From the NCBI RefSeq assembly GCF_032062135.1, contig NC_092859.1:33896380-33960379 (forward strand): DNA of 64,000 bases, in the 5' to 3' direction. This DNA is from Pyxicephalus adspersus (Eukaryota > Chordata > Amphibia > Anura > Pyxicephalidae). The position numbers and the translations under genes were made by a program. This document shows, one piece after another, positions 11,644 to 24,000 of the stretch. A model generated the notes under the pieces. That model made no database searches. It saw only the letters and a program-made list of their open reading frames with translations, and was not told the origin of the DNA. Position 1 is the first letter of the stretch; the number at the start of each line of letters is the position of its first letter.

Positions 11644-12605
11644 ATGGAGGAAGACCTTGTGAGTAGAGGAGTACTGAGTAGAGGCCTCATTACGTCACAG
11701 TCAAGTGATAAGGATGGGAAAGTTCGCCAGTCCTTCAGAATTCTGGTACCGAAGAATAAAACAGGAGCGCTCCCCTTGCAGAAATTTGTGGACCAATACC
11801 TAATGGAAAAAGTGAAAAAGGTATCTACTGCCTACATTCATTAGGTCATTATATTCTGTCACTTACTGGAATGGCTGCTTGCAATAATCTGCACAATAAT
11901 CTGAAAAAACAGCTAGAAAATGAGGACTTTGATGGCTGGGAGTTTGTACTTTTGCACTCACTGGAGGAAGTATTAATAACAACCCATTTTTATTATCCAT
12001 TTGTAAAAGAAGCTGACATTAGAACCTTCCACCATAATTACTGTTCCTCTGTATCTGAGCCCAAGAAAGTTTACAATGTTTGTGATATATGGAGTGACAA
12101 AATTCAGTATAGAATCAAGTTCATGTCTGACCCTGGGGGGATTGGGGGCTTGAAACACCCTCCCTTCTCTTTTGCCCTGGGGCGGGAACGAGGTTCGCTG
12201 TTTTATCCTGGGGTGCCAGTTTTTGAGGAGGAAGAGATGGAAGCTTTACCAAGCAGTCCTGAAGTTGTTCTAGATGGGAAAATAAGACCAGTGGAGGAGT
12301 CTGCAGGGACTGACCCCCCAGACACTTGGACAAAGGAGGACCAGGCACGAGTCTCGGTCCAATTTGGACGAGGAAAAACAACAGTAAAGCGCAGCTTCAG
12401 TGAAAAGTCTGCTGCAGTTGGCGTATCGGCACAGGTTGAGGACCAGGAACCTTATTCAGGCCTCATTGAGGAGTTGACCATACTGAGTCAACCGGTTCCA
12501 CTATCTGCAGGAATTCCACCTTTAACCAGCTCAGACGAGGAACTGTTCAGTCCAGCACTCAGTGTCCGTATAGAGTCCCACCACTCTGAAAATGGCGGAG
12601 TTTAA
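11644..12605 (+). pseudogene. Tx1-like ORF1 (nucleic-acid-binding protein) remnant
   Basis: Two open segments, 11644-11844 and 11871-12605, separated by a stop. The first contains FRILVPKNKTGALPLQKF. The second contains DIWSDKIQYRIKF, then LKHPPFSFALGRERGSLFYP, the block that in Tx1-type ORF1 proteins leads into CCHC zinc knuckles. Here PGVPVFEEEEMEAL follows, so the Cys-rich region seems deleted. The C-terminal half is acidic and Ser/Pro rich. In this type of element the protein packages the RNA; this copy cannot be complete. Confidence 0.75.
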
Positions 12606-15180
12606 AATGTGTTCCCTGAATGTCAGGGGTCTGAAAAGCTCTGTACAGAAGGCAGCATTATTTAGCTATTTAAGTGGCATTAACTGTGAAATTTTTGTGT
12701 TTAGGAGTGCAAATTAGACCACCACCCAAACTACGAATAACAATCTTGGACTCACAGCCCTTCAGTATGGTCAGGGTACAATGGAAATTCAGCTAGAGGT
12801 ATTGGTATCCTTGCAAAAGGGGAACAAATTAACCTTTTCATCATTTATTGAGATAGTACCTGGGATAGCTATGATGGTGATAGTGAAATTTAGGGGGAAG
12901 GAACACTTAAAGGGTGTTTAATATCTACTACTCCCTGGAGAAAAATGAGTAAGCTGAACTGCTTAATACCATACAGTTCTTCATTCCAGGTTCCTCCCCT
13001 GCAATTGTTTGTGGTGATTTTAACTGCGTACCAGGTGAAACGCTAGCCGGCTGTAGAACAAGGAGGCACAATAAAACCTCTGAACAGCTGAAAAACATGA
13101 TGGCTGATCTTGAGTTGCAGGAGGTCTGGAAAAAGTTATATCTGAATGATCCTGGTCATACATGGTCCAGTACTATAAGTAAGTCTTGCATTGACTTTTG
13201 TTTTTGCCATCGCTCTATCACTCCAGGGAAAATCACTCTCCAAAACGACATTTGTACAGGCGGCAAGGAGGAAAGTAAAATGGTTCCAGAGGCTAAACAC
13301 ACAGCTCCAGACTTTAAGTTTAGCAAAAATGGTATCCCAATAGAGGAGGAAATTAATAATTTAAAAAATAAAATAGCAGAGGCCATCACTGCTAATGGGA
13401 GACAAATTATTTACAATGCAAAAGTGGAAAAATTGAAAAAAAAAACGAAATTAGTTTAAAAAAAAGCAATCAGTTTAAAACAAAACATACATAAAATCAA
13501 CAATAAGGTCACAATATCTGACATGTTAAAGGAGGCTCAGAGATTCTACTTAGAGCTCTTTGGGGAAAAGGAGGTTTGAGATCTGATTAAAAAAGAGCTA
13601 TTAGTTACCATCATGTGAGCTTTATCAAAAAAAAAAAAATCCAGGTTATGATGGATTGCCAATTGAATTTTATCTGTCATTTCGGGATCTCCTGAAAAAT
13701 TATTTTTGTCTGATTTTCTGAGATGTTTTGTCATCTAACAGACCTCTGGACTCCTGGCTATGGGGCGTCATCACACTGATCCCTAAAAAAGGTGACCTAT
13801 CAGACCTGGAGAACTGGCGTCCCATAACCTTGCTCAACGCAGATTATAAAATCTACTCCAAAATTCTGGTAAATAGAGTCAAAAAGTTGTTGATAAAGTT
13901 ATCCAGGGTGATCAGGTCTGTGGGATCCCTGGTAAAAATGCACATGATGGTCTAAATTCACTGAGAGATGTGCTATGATACTCAAACGAGAGAAAGCAAA
14001 AATTGGCCTTTTTGTCCTAGACTTCCAAAAAGCGTTTGATAAGTTATACATATCTATCTGTGGAAAGTGTTGAAAAAAATGGGTTTTCCTGTTACACTAA
14101 TTAACCAAATCAAATCTCTTTACAGTGGTGCTTCTAGCAAAGTCTTAGTCAATGGCTTATCGGATGATGTTCAACTCAAGTCCGGAGTTAAACAAAGATG
14201 CCCTCTCTCTCAAATTCTATTTATCTGTGCATTGGAACCACTTCTGTCATCATTAAGAAAGGACAAGGTAATCCAGGGAGTCCCTATAACAGGGGGTGGT
14301 GGTCAGTCCGGCAAAATTTGCGCATACATGGACTATGTTACTGTCCTCTGTACCACAAAGGCTGCTCTTAACAGGGCAGTTCTAAGCCCTAACATTTTTT
14401 GTACAGGCTCAGGATTCGAGGTAAATATCAACAACTGTAAATGTCTTTATCTTGGCAAATAGTAGCTTCAACATCTAAAAATTGCAACATCATGTCAAGC
14501 TATCAACATTTTGGGAGTATTTTTTGACCATCAAAACAATGGGCACCAAAGCTGGAGCATTGTCCAAGAAAAACATAAGCCAAAAAATTTTCTTCTGGAA
14601 ACTACATAACTGAACATTAGAAGGTAAAGTGCTAGTTGTAAAATCAATAATTCTGCCTCAGTTACAATACATATGCCCTGTCTATCCAACGCTCTCCATA
14701 AATAAAAAAATCACCAGAAATATCCTCAAATTTTTCTGGAGCTCAACTGTTGAAAAAATTAAAAGGTCAATTGTGCACAAAAGTAAGGCAAATGGGGGTA
14801 AAGACCTCCCGGATATTAAGATCTTTCTGTGGTTCAGTTTTTTTCTCCCTCTGCTTCAAGTGCCTCCAAACCAAATCTAACAAATGGTCATGTGTTTAGG
14901 AGGAGAGGATGGTACCAACCACCCCAAACAGTTCCAACACTCATCATTCCTCCAAAACTGTACACAAATTTGGAAAAATGTATCCATATCTGGAACCTAC
15001 AAAACCTGGACCAAAACACCCCCTATTGGATGCAAACAAAACTAGGAAATCAAAACAGAGGAGGAAATTGCGCTTTTACCCACTTTTACTGCAGAAAGGT
15101 CAGCACAAATATTAAAAATTGTGGACGTAAAATTTCCATCAAACGAATTAAAAGATATTGCTTGGCAGGGTGTCCATGAG
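12592..15180 (+). pseudogene. Tx1-like ORF2 (endonuclease and reverse transcriptase) remnant
   Basis: Begins ATG at 12592, 14 nt before the ORF1 stop. APE-type endonuclease traces include MCSLNVRGLK and a later CGDFNCVPG-like stretch (about 13010-13035). RT traces: PKKGDLSDLENWRPITLLNA at 13790-13860, FQKAFD near 14030, LVNGL and SGVKQRCPLS at 14140-14210, and a palm motif reading AYMDYV at 14322-14339 where AYADD is expected. C-terminal blocks ILPQLQYICPVYP and WSSTVEKIKRSIVHKSKANG follow. The frame changes several times. Confidence 0.8.
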
Positions 15181-18100
15181 TGCCTGGCATAGGAGGGGTT
15201 TTGTGAGTTCTCCTGTATGTGCCCGGTCTGGATGTATGGTTGAGGAATCAACCCTAAATCTCTTTTGAAAATGCCCGTATGCAAGGGCTGTGTGGCAGCC
15301 AGCCGGGCCCTTGCTGAAATTTTTAACAGGCCTTTAAACAATTGACTGCCAGGTTGTCAAGTATGGTCCTCCTGTTTCCTTCTCAGTTGAGAAGAAAAAG
15401 CTACTTTGGGTTTCTATAAATTGCCTGAAATTTGCTTTATGGAAAAGAAGAAACATTTTCTTGTACAAAGATGATTTCATAAATTAAAAGGAGTGTATTA
15501 AGTATGCCTTGAGCAAAATGTTTGATTTCTTTTTTTTTTTATTGCAAAAAAATTGGTAAACTAGAAGCCCAGAGAACTTGGGGAATGTATATGTGGAATA
15601 GACTTGTGTAATTTCTTTTTTTGTGTATTTGACAAAATATATGTAGTTTTTTTTCTTGTGAAAAAGGAAAGCAAAAATTTACATACCTTGTTGTGTTTGT
15701 GAAAATGGTTTTGGTTATGGTCAAAATTATATGTATAAATATTTTGGATATGTTGAAAAAATGCTATGTACCTGTTTTTGTTTTTTTTTTACTCTGGAAA
15801 ATGGTCTTTTGTTTTACCTTTTACAAACAGACTCCATACTTCTTTTTCTACTATAAAACAGACTTTGTTACTTTAGCCTTGGATCATAGACATTTTTTGG
15901 GGAAAAATGTGCCGATTCTTCAATTTGTATATGCAAAAATGTATGCAAATTTTTTTTAGCTACTTTGGTACTTTATTGTAATATGTGTATCTGTTTCTAA
16001 TTTGTTTTTCTTTTATTTGTAAATAAGCTGTTTGGGGAATCATTTGTAAATACAACCCTAACAGTGTCAAAGAGGCTTGAACCTGGCTCTCCAGGGAATA
16101 CCTTTTGATAGAGTGACAGATTTGATAATCATGTGCCCATTTATAATTGGGCTTGGGGCTAAAAAAAGTAGAGAAACATTACATTAAATTGAAGCAACCC
16201 ATTTTAAAGTCTTTTGAATTGTCCCTGGGGTCCATTGCTACCTGTTCTGCTCCAACCGTTGGTCCACCATAGAGAGGGGATGTATTGGAATATACTAGGA
16301 TGAACGATTTATAAAACCACAACATATGTTATGTATATCAAATGATGTTGATATATGACATTTTTTTTAGTAATTATGGTTTTATAATCAATTTTGGATA
16401 AGCTTATTGAGGAAATGGGTCTTCAATGTCCATTACAACAATTACAACTTTGGAACACCCCTAAATGTGTTATTTTTGGTGGAATTAAACAACAGTAACC
16501 AGCTCAAGCATATAACCCGAATGTGGAATCAAATTTCCTATTTACAAAATGAAACATGGTCACTGGATCTAATTATACAGGTCCAGACATATTAGAATTT
16601 TTGTGGAGTAAAATGAATAACAGTGGCCAAAATGGCTTTATGTCACAGTAATATGGAATACAATTCCCTTGTAACACTTAGGGGAAATGGTCACATCAGA
16701 ATGTGAAGATAATAGCAGACCACTGCTAGTCTCAACATAAATGCCACTACACAGAAGAAATGTTCAGTGTGTCATCAACAGCCAGAATCCGAACATATCA
16801 GCAATAGCCATTATGTTTATTAAAGAAAATGGAGGTAAAAGTCTGGCTATGTTGTCTGACTAGGTTAGTAAACCGGCTAAACCGAATTAAATTTTGTTTT
16901 TTGTATTTTTCCATATGACAAATAAATCTTATGTTATTAAGAAGAACCTAGAGTACAAAATCTTTACAACATAAGGAGACCATTATTTTTACGAAATGTT
17001 TTAATATTCCAAGTCCTATGGACAAAAAGATAAATAGGATTGTGTTATTGTATAATTTTTATTCATCTGTTAGTGCTGAATAAACAAACAGCAATTTAAC
17101 ATGATATATTTTAGGCCTAAAATCTCATAGAGACCATACATAAGATTACTTTAAAATCTACCAATAAGATATTTTTTTACATTTTTGTCCTCTGTCCTCA
17201 TGGTCTTCTTACCTGCTGTTATACCTGTGGTGGAAACTGTAAGATGGCCACCTTTTCTTCAAAAAAAATTCCCAATATGCCATTCTTACATTGCCACTGT
17301 TAGGGTTACGCCCCCTGGTAGGTGACATGGGATTACCTAGGCGCAGAGTCTAAGCATTTCCAGGTCTTCACCAGAACATTCTACAAGGAGTGATGGTAAC
17401 CCTCAATGGCCACTCAACTTATTTGCAGCTTCCAGACTCTCCCCACCAGGTACAAGCAGGACAGACAGCTTTGTTGTAGGGACAGCCAGAGATCAGGTAC
17501 CGGGTAGGCTGGAATCTCTGTAAGGAGCGTAAGCAGCATTCCAGGGTCGAGGCAAGTAGCTGGCGGTAATTAAGGTCAAGATAGTCCACAGTCAGGGCCG
17601 GTGGTAAGTGGAAATCATGGCTGAGACTGAGGTCAGGGCAGGCAGAAGAAAAGATGCAGAGTTGAGGTCAGGTATCCAGAAAGTCACGCAGAGTACAGCT
17701 GGGTAAAGTTGAGGGTAACACACTAAGGATCAGCAACCTGAGCCTAGAACTAGAGAGGCTTAAATAGGACAGGCAGCCAATAGTAAGACAGAATCATGAC
17801 CAGGAACTAAACTGTTCATTGGCTGCAGGACATTTTCTCCAAACCCCCCTAGCTGTACACAGTGTGCTAAACAGCCACAAAAAGTCCCAAAAAATGCTAG
17901 CCAAGTAGGTGCCCAAGGACAGGTAGACAAAGGTGAAAAGGCAAATCATATCAACAGAGCAATTATAGGTAAATGTGTGAAAGGCTATAATTATTCAGCA
18001 GTGGTATCTAGCTCCAAAATAGTTATGGGACCTAATAGCAGGATAGGTCTGGGCACCTCTAAATGAGCCATGTGCTAAAAATTAAAGTGTGTCTAACATA

Positions 18101-18559
18101 ATAATATAACAAACCTTAGATGTATTTTTCTTTTTCCCCCAATCATTTATAAGATGCTATACCAGCCAAGAAAGGGATGTTAATTAAATTCCTTTTCATC
18201 ATAAAGGGTTATGTTATGTTGTCTAGTTCATGGTCACAGATCGTATGTCTGAGGAATTGGACTTGACAAATTATAGCGCAAGATTAACATACTGTTTTCT
18301 AATACAATACATTTAAATAAAACTCCAGCTTTTCTTTTACTTTTTCCTTAAAGTTTTAGTTTGATTCTCCTGAGAACTGTTTAACCACTGAGAGACTGAA
18401 TTTAAAAAAAACCAAAGTGGCCCTTGCTTTTTTACATACAGTGTTGAGAAAACAACTTTCAAATCTGCTAAAACATATGCTTTGATTGGTCTGTTGACAA
18501 AGGCACTTTCCGGAAAGCCACTGAAAAGGCACTACATAAATCTACACTCTACACTGCCA
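15180..18559. other. AT-rich intergenic sequence, unrecognised
   Basis: No gene. 15500-16400 is T-rich low-complexity sequence. 17280-17830 is purine-rich and rich in GGTCAGG/CAGGTCA-like words, resembling a frog interspersed repeat I cannot name. Confidence 0.4.
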
Positions 18560-19386
18560 NNNNNNNNNNNNNNNNNNNNNNNNNNNNNNNNNNNNNNNNN
18601 NNNNNNNNNNNNNNNNNNNNNNNNNNNNNNNNNNNNNNNNNNNNNNNNNNNNNNNNNNNNNNNNNNNNNNNNNNNNNNNNNNNNNNNNNNNNNNNNNNNN
18701 NNNNNNNNNNNNNNNNNNNNNNNNNNNNNNNNNNNNNNNNNNNNNNNNNNNNNNNNNNNNNNNNNNNNNNNNNNNNNNNNNNNNNNNNNNNNNNNNNNNN
18801 NNNNNNNNNNNNNNNNNNNNNNNNNNNNNNNNNNNNNNNNNNNNNNNNNNNNNNNNNNNNNNNNNNNNNNNNNNNNNNNNNNNNNNNNNNNNNNNNNNNN
18901 NNNNNNNNNNNNNNNNNNNNNNNNNNNNNNNNNNNNNNNNNNNNNNNNNNNNNNNNNNNNNNNNNNNNNNNNNNNNNNNNNNNNNNNNNNNNNNNNNNNN
19001 NNNNNNNNNNNNNNNNNNNNNNNNNNNNNNNNNNNNNNNNNNNNNNNNNNNNNNNNNNNNNNNNNNNNNNNNNNNNNNNNNNNNNNNNNNNNNNNNNNNN
19101 NNNNNNNNNNNNNNNNNNNNNNNNNNNNNNNNNNNNNNNNNNNNNNNNNNNNNNNNNNNNNNNNNNNNNNNNNNNNNNNNNNNNNNNNNNNNNNNNNNNN
19201 NNNNNNNNNNNNNNNNNNNNNNNNNNNNNNNNNNNNNNNNNNNNNNNNNNNNNNNNNNNNNNNNNNNNNNNNNNNNNNNNNNNNNNNNNNNNNNNNNNNN
19301 NNNNNNNNNNNNNNNNNNNNNNNNNNNNNNNNNNNNNNNNNNNNNNNNNNNNNNNNNNNNNNNNNNNNNNNNNNNNNNNNNNNNNN
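18560..19386. other. Assembly gap (827 N)
   Basis: Unknown bases between the Tx1-like LINE and the 3' end of the PARP11-like gene. ORFs crossing it are not meaningful. Confidence 1.
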
Positions 19387-20699
19387 TATTTATATAGCTA
19401 TATGCCCTTTAAAAGCTCCTGTAAATCCATCACACAAGCCAAAAGCATTATCTCCACAATTTATACAACATTAAAGATATCGGCATCAAGAGTGGAGAGG
19501 ACCTTATACTGTGCAGTAAATTAACAGTAAGTTTTTAAATCTGCAGGTTTCATTGCAAAAAATACTTTGGAACTCCGCAATGAAGGTTTTTGGCACTGGC
19601 TGATGACACTTTGTGAGAGAAGACATGTAAAAAGAAAGAAAAAACTGCAGTTGTTTCTAATACACATCACATCAGTTAGGATTTACAATTACTTTAAATT
19701 AGACCTGCAGTTAAATAAAAAGTGAAAACTAATAACAGAAGGTGAATGCAGCATAAGCAGTCATGTGATGGAGGAAGGATCTGCTTATACTTACTGGCTA
19801 AAAAGCCCCAATTTTTATTTATTTTTTTAACTTTTCCATTGTCTTCTGGTCATTGATTTCTTCCTCTTCACACCTTTGGGCTCTGTGGTCCCCACCGATG
19901 AAGAAAACAGGACTTATTAAAGGGCATTGTGGTGATGGCACCTTAATGGGTAAGGCTATGACATGTTGCACCCTGTATGCTGTGCATCCCTGGAATTTAT
20001 TGTTTTTACTTTTTTATGGGTTTTTACTTTTTTAACAAATTAAAATTATCCCAGAGTTGGCCTACTTTAGGTAAAAAGAAAAATTTTTGTATACTGACTA
20101 ATGCAGCATTAGGAAGAGATTTTTTTCTTGAAGTGTAGTGGGTTGGATGACATTAACATTCCCTTACATACCCCTTCTGATGGTCAGAAGAGTGAAACAA
20201 TTAAAAAAAACAAAAAAAAAAACAATACAGTTTAAAATTGTAAAGTTTGCGAAAGTCTTTTCCCCACGTTGCTGCTTTATACACACTACCTTTATCATAA
20301 ATGCAGTTCTGTCCATGGTGTTGCAAGTAGTGACTCCTTTACTACTAACATTAGTGGCTCAGCAGATAAGCTCACCCTGCTCTCCTCTCCCAGAAGTGAC
20401 TCAGCACAGAAAGCAAGGAGATCCAAACTAAGAAGCCTTTGCATGAAGGGGAATGCAAAGGGACATGTGCAGCTAAGTCAGTACTGAGAGTGGGAAGAAG
20501 TGGGAACTACTGCTGGAGTGGGCATGTGAATGATCTGAGCTGCTAAGTCACTGCTGCTGTGGGGTGAACTAAGCTGCTGAATAATGCTGGTGATGATGCA
20601 GTTTAGAGAACAGAGTTGCAGAGAGCACTGAGTTGCTGTGTCACATATTTTCACCTGCTGAAACGGTTATGTCAAAAAAGAAAATATAAATACGTAGAT
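19387..20699 (-). other. Probable PARP11-like 3' UTR and downstream flank
   Basis: No ORF with family features. The part nearer 20700 should be 3' UTR if the signal at 19996-20001 is used. Rich in GCTGCTGAG-like words at 20500-20650. Confidence 0.4.
19996..20001 (-). terminator. Candidate PARP11-like polyadenylation signal
   Basis: AATAAA on the minus strand about 700 bases after the stop codon. No other canonical hexamer is apparent between it and the stop. This is a prediction only. Confidence 0.35.
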
Positions 20700-21010
20700 T
20701 CAGTCAAACTGTATAATGTATTCTGGGTAGATCTGATTGCTATCAAAAATGACGTAAAGGAGTGGAGAAAAAGGATTGTCCACGCAGCTGTCATACAAAT
20801 TGGTGAGACTTCCATCCTTGGAGGGTGGTCGGATAAATGTCTTGTTTCCCATGGTGTAATCTCCAACAATGACCCTGGCCAGGAACATGGACTTGTTCTT
20901 AAAGGAGCTGCAAAAGAAAGGGTTCACTCCGTGTAGTCCCAATGTGCTGTGCTTGCTGTTGTTTTTACAGTACTGACTGGCTAAGGAGGCGTGTCTTGCA
21001 AAGTATGTAC
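20700..21010 (-). CDS. parp11: PARP11-like terminal exon with the catalytic tyrosine
   Basis: Acceptor CTCTCTGCAG. Begins [17 protein letters not shown], includes [40 protein letters not shown], and ends [10 protein letters not shown] with TGA at 20702-20700. Complete C-terminus for the family. Confidence 0.96.
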
Positions 21011-24000
21011 CTGCAGAGAGAGTAAGCATTAATTTGGACTGGATGGAAGATCTGATCATTACAGAGCACATCACTGAACATAGATAGCAGCCTTTCTATT
21101 GTTCCCTACATTTGCCTAAACTGATCATACTTGCCATATCTGTTCACATATTCTGCAGATCAGGGAAGGAGTGTCTAGATAGCAGCCTTTCTATTGTTCC
21201 CTACATTTGCCTAAACTGATCATACTTGCCATATCTGTTCACATATTCTGCAGATCAGGGAAGGAGTGTCTATGCAACACATTATAGTAGAGGTGCCACT
21301 GGCTAAGAGGCCACATAAAGGATAATCGTGCTTTAAATCAAATGGCATTTATGCTGTTTGCCTCTTTCTCTAGACCTAACCCACCCTCCCCTATACCATG
21401 CACAAAAGCATTGAACCAAAGGCTAGGTTCTGCTGTTTGTTTACCTCCAGATGTGAAATTCTTCAATGGTCTTGCTGTACCTGTGCATTAGTGCCTCATA
21501 AAATTAGCTGGACATGATTAAATAGATTAGAATAGATAAGGGTAAGTGAGCAAAAATGGTAAATGTGCTTTGTTTTAAATCCACTTATTATTTAAAGAAT
21601 CTGTAGCTGGAAAAGCAGAAAGCTGTCACACATGAACAAGTCTTACCTTTACCGTAGACGGTGCCATGCATACCGTTTATTCGCCAGTCAAAGTTATGAA
21701 TGCATATTGCACTGACAAACTCATTGTTTGTGCCATGGAAGAGCATCTCCTCTGCAATATGAGGCACTCCCTTCTTCTTTTTCATTTGAGCTTTTTTCCT
21801 GAAGAGAACACCACAGTCATTGATACTATTTATTATGGGAAATGGGAAGTTCTTACCTTATTTATGCTTAAAAATAAACTCCAGGCAGAAAAGAAATGGC
21901 ACTAGTTCCTGTAAGTTATTTGTATATAAAAAAATGAATAAGGGGCACATTTATAAACCAACAATAGGGTACAGTGGTATGGCACAGCAGCATGCTATAT
22001 ATGTGTGTTCTGTACTGCACCAGCTTTTGGACTCTGAGGCTGGCACAGATGAACTTAATGAAGTAAATAAAACAAAGGGGTGTAAGGCCACAACACTTTT
22101 TGTTCAATAGATCATTTGATTCCTTCTTGTGTCCCCATCAGGTAGATTACACTGTACTTCCAGTCCCCAAAACACTAGTAAGTGGAAAGCTCACCAAAAT
22201 TAGGGGAAATACCAACTTTGATTCACCAGAAGCATTAGTCAGCATTGCAATATCTCCCCTCACCTTTACTACTATTCCAATGACAGCAGTAACATTCAGG
22301 ACAAATTTGGAGATAAGATATTCTCAAGAGGATGACAATAGAACCCTGACAGGGTTCTAATTTAGAATAAACTAATAAAGTTATTATACTTTATTCAGGT
22401 TTGTGGCTGGACTTGCTAGGGAAAACTAAATTAAAGATCCAAACCATGGTAATGAGAGACCATAAAGTGACCATTTTATACATGCCTTTAAATGCTACTG
22501 TTTGTCCCAATCTGATTATCAGCTTCCTCATATGTAAATGTGGATAAATAAAAATGAGAAATTACAAAGCAAATCACATGTTGACTACTATGTTTCATAG
22601 TCTACACAGATAGCTGGGAACAATTTATTTCATATGTTAGTACAAGCTAAGACCCAAGGAATCTCACAGGAATCCATAGGGTTTTTTTAACTTCTCTATC
22701 AGATATAACAAAATGCTTTGTAAAAACTGTATGTTTAACAGATCAGAAGCATTAAACCAACCAAATTTAGCAACAGTAAGTATATGCTTTGTTGTTAGGG
22801 TTTACAAACACCCACCTTTTGGGGGTTAAACTACTGCATATATGAGGCATATGTTACCTATCTAAATTATAGGCTGCTGTGGGTATTTACCTTTTCAATG
22901 AAAGTCACACATATTGCATCAATATAATGTAGTTTACCTGCAGTAAAATTCCCACAAGTCCAGATTTTGTATTCTTAGAATCTTTGTGATGCAGTTCGGG
23001 TCCATAGATTGTCCAAAGAGGTTAGCAACCTCCTTATATTCATTACAAATTTTTATGAGAGGAATAAGCTGAAAAAAGAAATTCACTGTGATTGCATGTA
23101 CATTATAATTAGTATATCTAGCACACAGGTTCAGTTACTGTACGTGGCGAGAACCCTAGTGTCTACCTGGTAAGGCTGAGCACTGTTCACATGTTCCCAG
23201 TGGGGTGGCATCGGGATTGAACCATTGTCACAGATGTAACTGTTGTAACAGAAAAACACACCAATTATTTGTTATTTACACCACTACCACCACTTGACTT
23301 CTATACACCTAAGCAACCTGATTACTATTAGAATTTGCTTTGTACAATTTTGGATTTAGATGGGCTTTAAACTATAGCTCAGAGTTGAGCTGAAGTCCCA
23401 ATTTAAGATCACTGGGCGTTTGCTGTTTTCATCCATTATCTGCCCCTGTCTCTACCAATACATCATCATAAATGAGACACAAAAGGCCTGATTTATTAAA
23501 GCTCTCCAAGGCTGAAGAGGATACACTTTCATCAGTGAAGCTGGATGATCCAGCAAACCTGAAATGGATCTGGTCCAGGATTCAAAGCATGTGCTAGCAA
23601 ATCACTTTGAATAAATCCACTCCAGGTTTGCTGGATCACCCAGCATCCTCTATAACCTTGGGAAGTTTTAATAAATCAGGCCCAATGAAGCCCAGCAAAG
23701 AAAGTGTGTTGATTGGCCCTAAGTATTTCATTTCATTATTTACTCCTGCTAGGTGTCAGCATGCTAAAGACAATTAAAAGTGATTATTTACGTGGGGTAA
23801 AATTCCAATTCTTCATATTATCTGACCACAGCATAAGGACTAGGACTATAAAAGGTAAAGAGTAGTTTTAGTCAACAACCCAAAGGTATTTCAGCAAAAC
23901 TGCAGCAAATTCTAACACTAAAACTTTCACCTTAATCTGCTCAGATCAAATACCACAGTGCTCAGAAGAAAGGCTATGCCCCTGTTCTATGTTTGTATGA

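Larger units (their letters stand above)
11170..15180 (+). mobile_element. Decayed Tx1-like non-LTR retrotransposon
   Basis: Sense-strand LINE with ORF1 remnants (about 11644-12605), an overlapping endonuclease start (12592 on), reverse-transcriptase blocks (13728-14460) and the C-terminal region to about 15170. The order, the MCSLNVRGLK opening of the endonuclease and the WRPITLLNADYKIYSKIL block match the Tx1/L1 group first described in Xenopus. Many stops and frameshifts make it a fossil. It lies between the two convergent genes. Confidence 0.85.

Noticed and set aside
13097..13459. 120-residue plus-strand ORF as an independent gene
   Set aside because: It lies between the endonuclease and RT blocks of the Tx1-like LINE and belongs to its ORF2 remnant.
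18482..19474. Open frame across the second N run
   Set aside because: Artefact of unknown bases; the flanks show no recognisable protein.
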